A program made the translations under genes and the position numbers. This document shows positions 60,939 to 64,000 of a DNA stretch of 64,000 nt, piece by piece (positions within the stretch are counted from its first letter, which is position 1; each line of letters begins with the position of its first letter). The stretch is from positions 868,001 through 932,000 of the forward strand of contig JAXMCR010000002.1 of NCBI GenBank assembly GCA_046349255.1, written 5' to 3'. Origin of the DNA: DAIODI01 sp046349255. Lineage in GTDB: Bacteria > Pseudomonadota > Alphaproteobacteria > Rhizobiales > Aestuariivirgaceae. Under the pieces are notes generated by a model. That model was not told the origin of the DNA and made no database searches. It was given only the letters and a program-made list of their open reading frames with translations.

Positions 60939-62705
60939 ATGAAGATGACCACCGAAGAAGCCTTCGTGAAGGTGCTGCAGCGCCACGGCATCAAGGATGC
61001 GTTCGGCATCATCGGCTCGGCGTTCATGCCGATCTCCGACCTGTTCCCGAAGGCCGGCATCCGCTTCTGGGACTGCGCGCACGAGGGCTCGGGCGGCATG
61101 ATGGCCGATGGCTACACGCGCGCCTCGGGCCGCATGTGCATGATGATCGCCCAGAACGGACCGGGCATCACCAACTTCGTCACCGCTGTGAAGACCGCCT
61201 ACTGGAACCACACGCCGCTCCTCCTCGTCACGCCGCAGGCCGCCAACCGCACGATGGGCCAGGGCGGCTTCCAGGAAGTCGAGCAGATGGCGCTGTTCAA
61301 GGACATGGTCGCCTACCAGGAGGAGGTGCGCGATCCGAACCGCATGGCGGAAGTCCTGAACCGCGTGATCCTGCAGGCGAAGCGACAGAGCGCGCCCGCG
61401 CAGATCAACGTGCCGCGCGATTTCTGGACGCAGGTGATCGACATCGAACTGCCCGCGATCGTCTCCTTCGAACGCCCCGCCGGCGGCGACGAGGCGGTGA
61501 CTGAGGCGGCCAAGCTGCTCTCCTCGGCGAAGTTCCCGGTGATCCTGAACGGCGCGGGCGTGGTGCTCGCGAACGCGATCCCCGATACGATCGCGCTTGC
61601 CGAGCGGCTCGATGCGCCCGTCTGCTGCGGCTACCAGCACAACGACGCGTTTCCGGGCAAGCACCCGCTGTTTGCCGGGCCCCTCGGCTACAACGGCTCG
61701 AAGGCCGCGATGCAGCTCATCGCCAGGGCCGACGTGGTGCTGGCGCTCGGCACGCGCCTCAACCCGTTCTCGACGCTGCCCGGTTACGGCATCGACTACT
61801 GGCCGAAGCAGGCGAAGATCATCCAGGTGGACCTCAACCCGAACCGCATCGGCCTGACGAAGCCGGTGACCGTCGGCATCGTCGGCGACGCGGGCAAGGT
61901 GGCGCGCCAGATCCTCGCGAAGCTCTCGGCATCCGCCGGCGATGCAGGCCGCGCCGAGCGCAAGGCGGCGATCGCGCAGACGAAGTCGGCCTGGGCGCAG
62001 GAGCTCTCCTCCATGGACCACGAGCAGGACGATCCGGGCACGACCTGGAACGAGCGCGCGCGGAAGGCGAAGCCCGACTGGATGAGCCCGCGCATGGCAT
62101 GGCGCGCGATCCAGGCGGCGCTGCCGCGCGAGGCGATCATCTCCTCCGACATCGGCAACAACTGCGCCATCGGCAACGCGTATCCGACGTTCGACGCCGG
62201 CCGGAAATATCTGGCGCCGGGCCTCTTCGGCCCCTGCGGCTACGGGCTACCCTCGGTGGTCGGCGCGAAGATCGCCTGCCCCGACACGCCGGTCGTGGGA
62301 TTTGCCGGCGACGGCGCGTTCGGCATCGCGGTGACCGAACTCACCGCCATCGGCCGCAAGGAGTGGCCGGCGATCACCATGGTGGTGTTCCGCAACTACC
62401 AGTGGGGCGCTGAGAAGCGGAACTCGACGCTGTGGTACGACGACAACTTCGTCGGCACCGAACTCGACACCGGCGTGAGCTACGCCGGCATCGCGAAGTC
62501 CTGCGGCTTGCAGGGCGTGGTGGCGCGCACGATGGACGAATTGACGGCCGCGCTGTCCAAGGCTGTCGACGACCAGATGAAGCACGGCAAGACCACGCTC
62601 ATCGAGGCGATGATCAACCAGGAGCTCGGCGAGCCGTTCCGGCGCGACGCCATGAAGAAGCCGGTCGAAGTGGCCGGAATCTCGGCCTCCGACATGGCGC
62701 ACTGA
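60939..62705 (+). CDS. xsc: Sulfoacetaldehyde acetyltransferase Xsc
   Basis: A 588-residue thiamine diphosphate enzyme that converts sulfoacetaldehyde and phosphate to acetyl phosphate and sulfite, the common desulfonation step for taurine, isethionate and some C3 sulfonates. The N-terminus MKMTTEEAFVKVLQRHGIKD and blocks FWDCAHEGSGGMMADGYTRA, TMGQGGFQEVEQMALFKDMV and INVPRDFWTQVIDIELP are those of Xsc rather than acetolactate synthase. The ThDP loop is GDGAFGIAVTEL onward. No pta gene, regulator or sulfite exporter adjoins, so it stands alone here. GCGAAGGGATC precedes ATG 60939. Confidence 0.93.
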   Translation: MKMTTEEAFVKVLQRHGIKDAFGIIGSAFMPISDLFPKAGIRFWDCAHEGSGGMMADGYTRASGRMCMMIAQNGPGITNFVTAVKTAYWNHTPLLLVTPQAANRTMGQGGFQEVEQMALFKDMVAYQEEVRDPNRMAEVLNRVILQAKRQSAPAQINVPRDFWTQVIDIELPAIVSFERPAGGDEAVTEAAKLLSSAKFPVILNGAGVVLANAIPDTIALAERLDAPVCCGYQHNDAFPGKHPLFAGPLGYNGSKAAMQLIARADVVLALGTRLNPFSTLPGYGIDYWPKQAKIIQVDLNPNRIGLTKPVTVGIVGDAGKVARQILAKLSASAGDAGRAERKAAIAQTKSAWAQELSSMDHEQDDPGTTWNERARKAKPDWMSPRMAWRAIQAALPREAIISSDIGNNCAIGNAYPTFDAGRKYLAPGLFGPCGYGLPSVVGAKIACPDTPVVGFAGDGAFGIAVTELTAIGRKEWPAITMVVFRNYQWGAEKRNSTLWYDDNFVGTELDTGVSYAGIAKSCGLQGVVARTMDELTAALSKAVDDQMKHGKTTLIEAMINQELGEPFRRDAMKKPVEVAGISASDMAH

Positions 62706-62709
62706 TCGC

Positions 62710-63264
62710 TCAGAACGACAGGTAGAGCCAGGCGCCGAGCATGCCGCCAAGGTGCGCGAAGTGGGCGACGCCGGCCTGCGTGCCGGTGACGCCGAGCGCC
62801 AGTTCGATCGCCCCGTAGCCGATCGCGAGCGTGCGCGACGACATCGGAATCGGCGGAAAGATCAGCATGAGGCGGCGGTTCGGAAACACCATCGCGAACG
62901 CGAGCAGCAGCCCGAACACGCCGCCCGAGGCGCCGACCGTCGGCTCCTGGGCACCCGTCGAGGCGGCGAAGATCAGCTGCGTGATGCCGGCCGTGATCAC
63001 CGACAGGAGGTAGCAGTTGAGGAGCCTGCGCCCGCCCCACACGCGCTCGAGGTCGTTGCCGAACACGAACAGCCCCAGCATGTTGAAGAACAGGTGGTCG
63101 AGGCTGCCGTGGAGGAAGGCGTAGGTGACGAGCTGCCACGGCTCGAAGAACGTGCCGACCGGCCAGAGCGCCATGTAGCCCGCCCACGCCCGCGGCAGGT
63201 ACGGCTCGCCGAAGAACATCACCACGTTGGCGATGATCAGCCACTGGACGACGGGAGTGAACAT
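62710..63264 (-). CDS. Rhomboid-family intramembrane serine protease
   Basis: A 184-residue rhomboid with six predicted spans. The catalytic serine is Ser113 in TVGASGGVFGLL and the histidine is in VAHFAHLGGMLGAWL (His168 or His171). Loop-1 HGSLDHLFFNMLGLFVFG is also conserved. It lacks extra domains, so it is a minimal rhomboid that may cleave single-span proteins. The substrate is unknown. Converges with xsc, leaving 4 bp, and diverges from the ABC permease. Confidence 0.9.
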   Translation of the reverse strand: MFTPVVQWLIIANVVMFFGEPYLPRAWAGYMALWPVGTFFEPWQLVTYAFLHGSLDHLFFNMLGLFVFGNDLERVWGGRRLLNCYLLSVITAGITQLIFAASTGAQEPTVGASGGVFGLLLAFAMVFPNRRLMLIFPPIPMSSRTLAIGYGAIELALGVTGTQAGVAHFAHLGGMLGAWLYLSF

Positions 63265-63404
63265 GCGGAATCGCGTTCCTTCAGGGTTCCCCCGCTAATG
63301 CACGCTTGGACGCGTGCGTTCAATCTTCATTCGACAGGACGCGCGCCGCTGGGCTAGCCTTGCCCGATCGTGGTTCGTTCCGCATCGCGTCTTCCGGAGG
63401 TTTC

Positions 63405-64000
63405 GTGACGAGCTTGGCAGACAGGCGCAGGCCGTGGCTGCTCGTCGGCCCGACCGTGTTGGCCCTGATCGTGCTGATGGTCATCCCGATCATCATCATG
63501 TTCGTCTACACGTTCTATGAGTTCGTGACGGCGGGCGTCGACAAGCCGGCGTTCTCGTTCGAGAACTGGCACGAGTTCTTCACCGACACCTATTACCACA
63601 TGTTCCTGTGGAAGACGGCGCGCGTGTCGCTGATCACCGCCGCGCTGTGCGCGCTGATGGGCTTTCCCCCCGCCTACTTCATCGCGATGACGGAGTTCCG
63701 CCACAAGTGGCTGCTGCTGCTCCTTCTCATCGTGCCGTTCTGGATCAGCTTCACCATCCGCACCTACAGCTGGATACACATCCTCGGCGAAAAGGGCGCG
63801 ATCAACAGCGTGCTGATGGGTCTCGGCATCATCGACCAGCCGCTGCCGATGCTCTACACCGAAGGCGCGGTGATCATGGGCATGATCCACTTCCTGTTGC
63901 CCTACATGATCCTCAACATCTACGTGAGCCTCGAGGGCATCGACCGCAACCTGATCTCGGCTGCCCGCACGCTCGGCTGCACGCGCCTCCAGGCGTTCCG
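63405..64000 (+). CDS. ABC transporter permease, spermidine/putrescine (PotB) type, 3' end cut off
   Basis: The first 198 codons of a permease. A GTG start at 63405 follows CCGGAGG by 4-5 bp. The first span is GPTVLALIVLMVIPIIIMFV, and SWIHILGEKGAINSVLMGLG is the typical PotB-like segment. The window ends inside the EAA loop (SAARTLGCTRLQAFR), which contacts the ATPase. PotB-like permeases import polyamines or related amines with a PotC partner, which should lie beyond the window. Confidence 0.88.
   Translation, partial: MTSLADRRRPWLLVGPTVLALIVLMVIPIIIMFVYTFYEFVTAGVDKPAFSFENWHEFFTDTYYHMFLWKTARVSLITAALCALMGFPPAYFIAMTEFRHKWLLLLLLIVPFWISFTIRTYSWIHILGEKGAINSVLMGLGIIDQPLPMLYTEGAVIMGMIHFLLPYMILNIYVSLEGIDRNLISAARTLGCTRLQAF

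Noticed and set aside
60939..62705. Acetolactate synthase large subunit
   Set aside because: The N-terminal and central blocks match sulfoacetaldehyde acetyltransferase rather than IlvB, and there is no small subunit gene.
63265..63404. Small RNA or riboswitch upstream of the polyamine-type permease
   Set aside because: No conserved fold recognised in the 140-bp divergent gap; it is sufficiently explained as two promoters.

Overview
The window looks like chromosome from a GC-rich alphaproteobacterium of the Hyphomicrobiales (Rhizobiales) type. The evidence is the lptC-lptA-lptB-rpoN-ptsN order, an Irr-type Fur regulator divergent from fabA-fabB-fabI, a rhizobial-style glycerol ABC transporter locus (glpR, glpD-S-T-P-Q-U-V-K), an N-methylglutamate synthase (glxBCD/mgsABC) cluster, and strongly G/C-biased third codon positions throughout. 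I see no phage, insertion sequence, integrase, rRNA or CRISPR array. There is one tRNA, tRNA-Leu(CAG).

Layout. 1-1526 (minus): the start of a ketoacyl synthase, an atypical acyl carrier protein and a large GNAT-fold N-acyltransferase, directly downstream of ptsN. 1541-6439 (minus): ptsN, rpoN, lptB, lptA, lptC and a short RNase D, with no hpf gene between rpoN and ptsN. 6478-10152: tRNA-Leu, an NDUFA9-like reductase and hrpB. 10157-17733: a DUF3095 protein, a beta-hydroxyacid dehydrogenase, a DMT exporter, a formaldehyde-activating-enzyme paralogue, a block of palindromic repeats, an aldehyde dehydrogenase and a class III aminotransferase. 17829-20126: a large Gln-rich OmpA-family protein. 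20142-30221: the glycerol uptake and catabolism locus. 30255-36411 (plus): SDR dehydrogenase, HisD paralogue, TauABC-type transporter and amidase, a candidate sulfonate or polyol catabolic operon. 36408-37679: an aminoglycoside-phosphotransferase-fold kinase. 37758-44748: small heat-shock proteins, a DapA-family enzyme, HtpG, Lon and a Nudix hydrolase. 44772-45692: a cupin/MarR divergent pair with two operator-like dyads. 45702-48928: fabI-fabB-fabA and irr. 48973-51531: SH3-domain protein, hydroxypyruvate reductase-like enzyme and a LysE-family exporter. 51605-59439 (minus): gmaS, mgsC, mgsB, mgsA, an unknown membrane-anchored protein, a universal stress protein, an APC-family amine permease and three small membrane proteins. 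59702-62705: ada and xsc (sulfoacetaldehyde acetyltransferase). 62710-64000: a rhomboid protease and the start of a polyamine-type ABC permease.

Together the genes suggest a heterotroph able to use small C1, N and S compounds. Glycerol enters by GlpSTPQUV and goes through GlpK and GlpD. The mgsABC/gmaS set points to assimilation of methylamine or related amines. Xsc and the HisD-like/TauABC-like operon point to C2-C3 sulfonates. The most unusual items are the permease with three uncharacterised small membrane proteins next to mgsABC (57127-59439), the asymmetric GlpS/GlpT ATPase pair, a HisD paralogue with a charge-swapped metal site, a Fae paralogue without the catalytic histidine, and a DUF3095 protein with nucleotidyl-cyclase-like motifs behind phased promoter repeats. 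Everything here is read from sequence by eye; family names are by recognition and no search was run.
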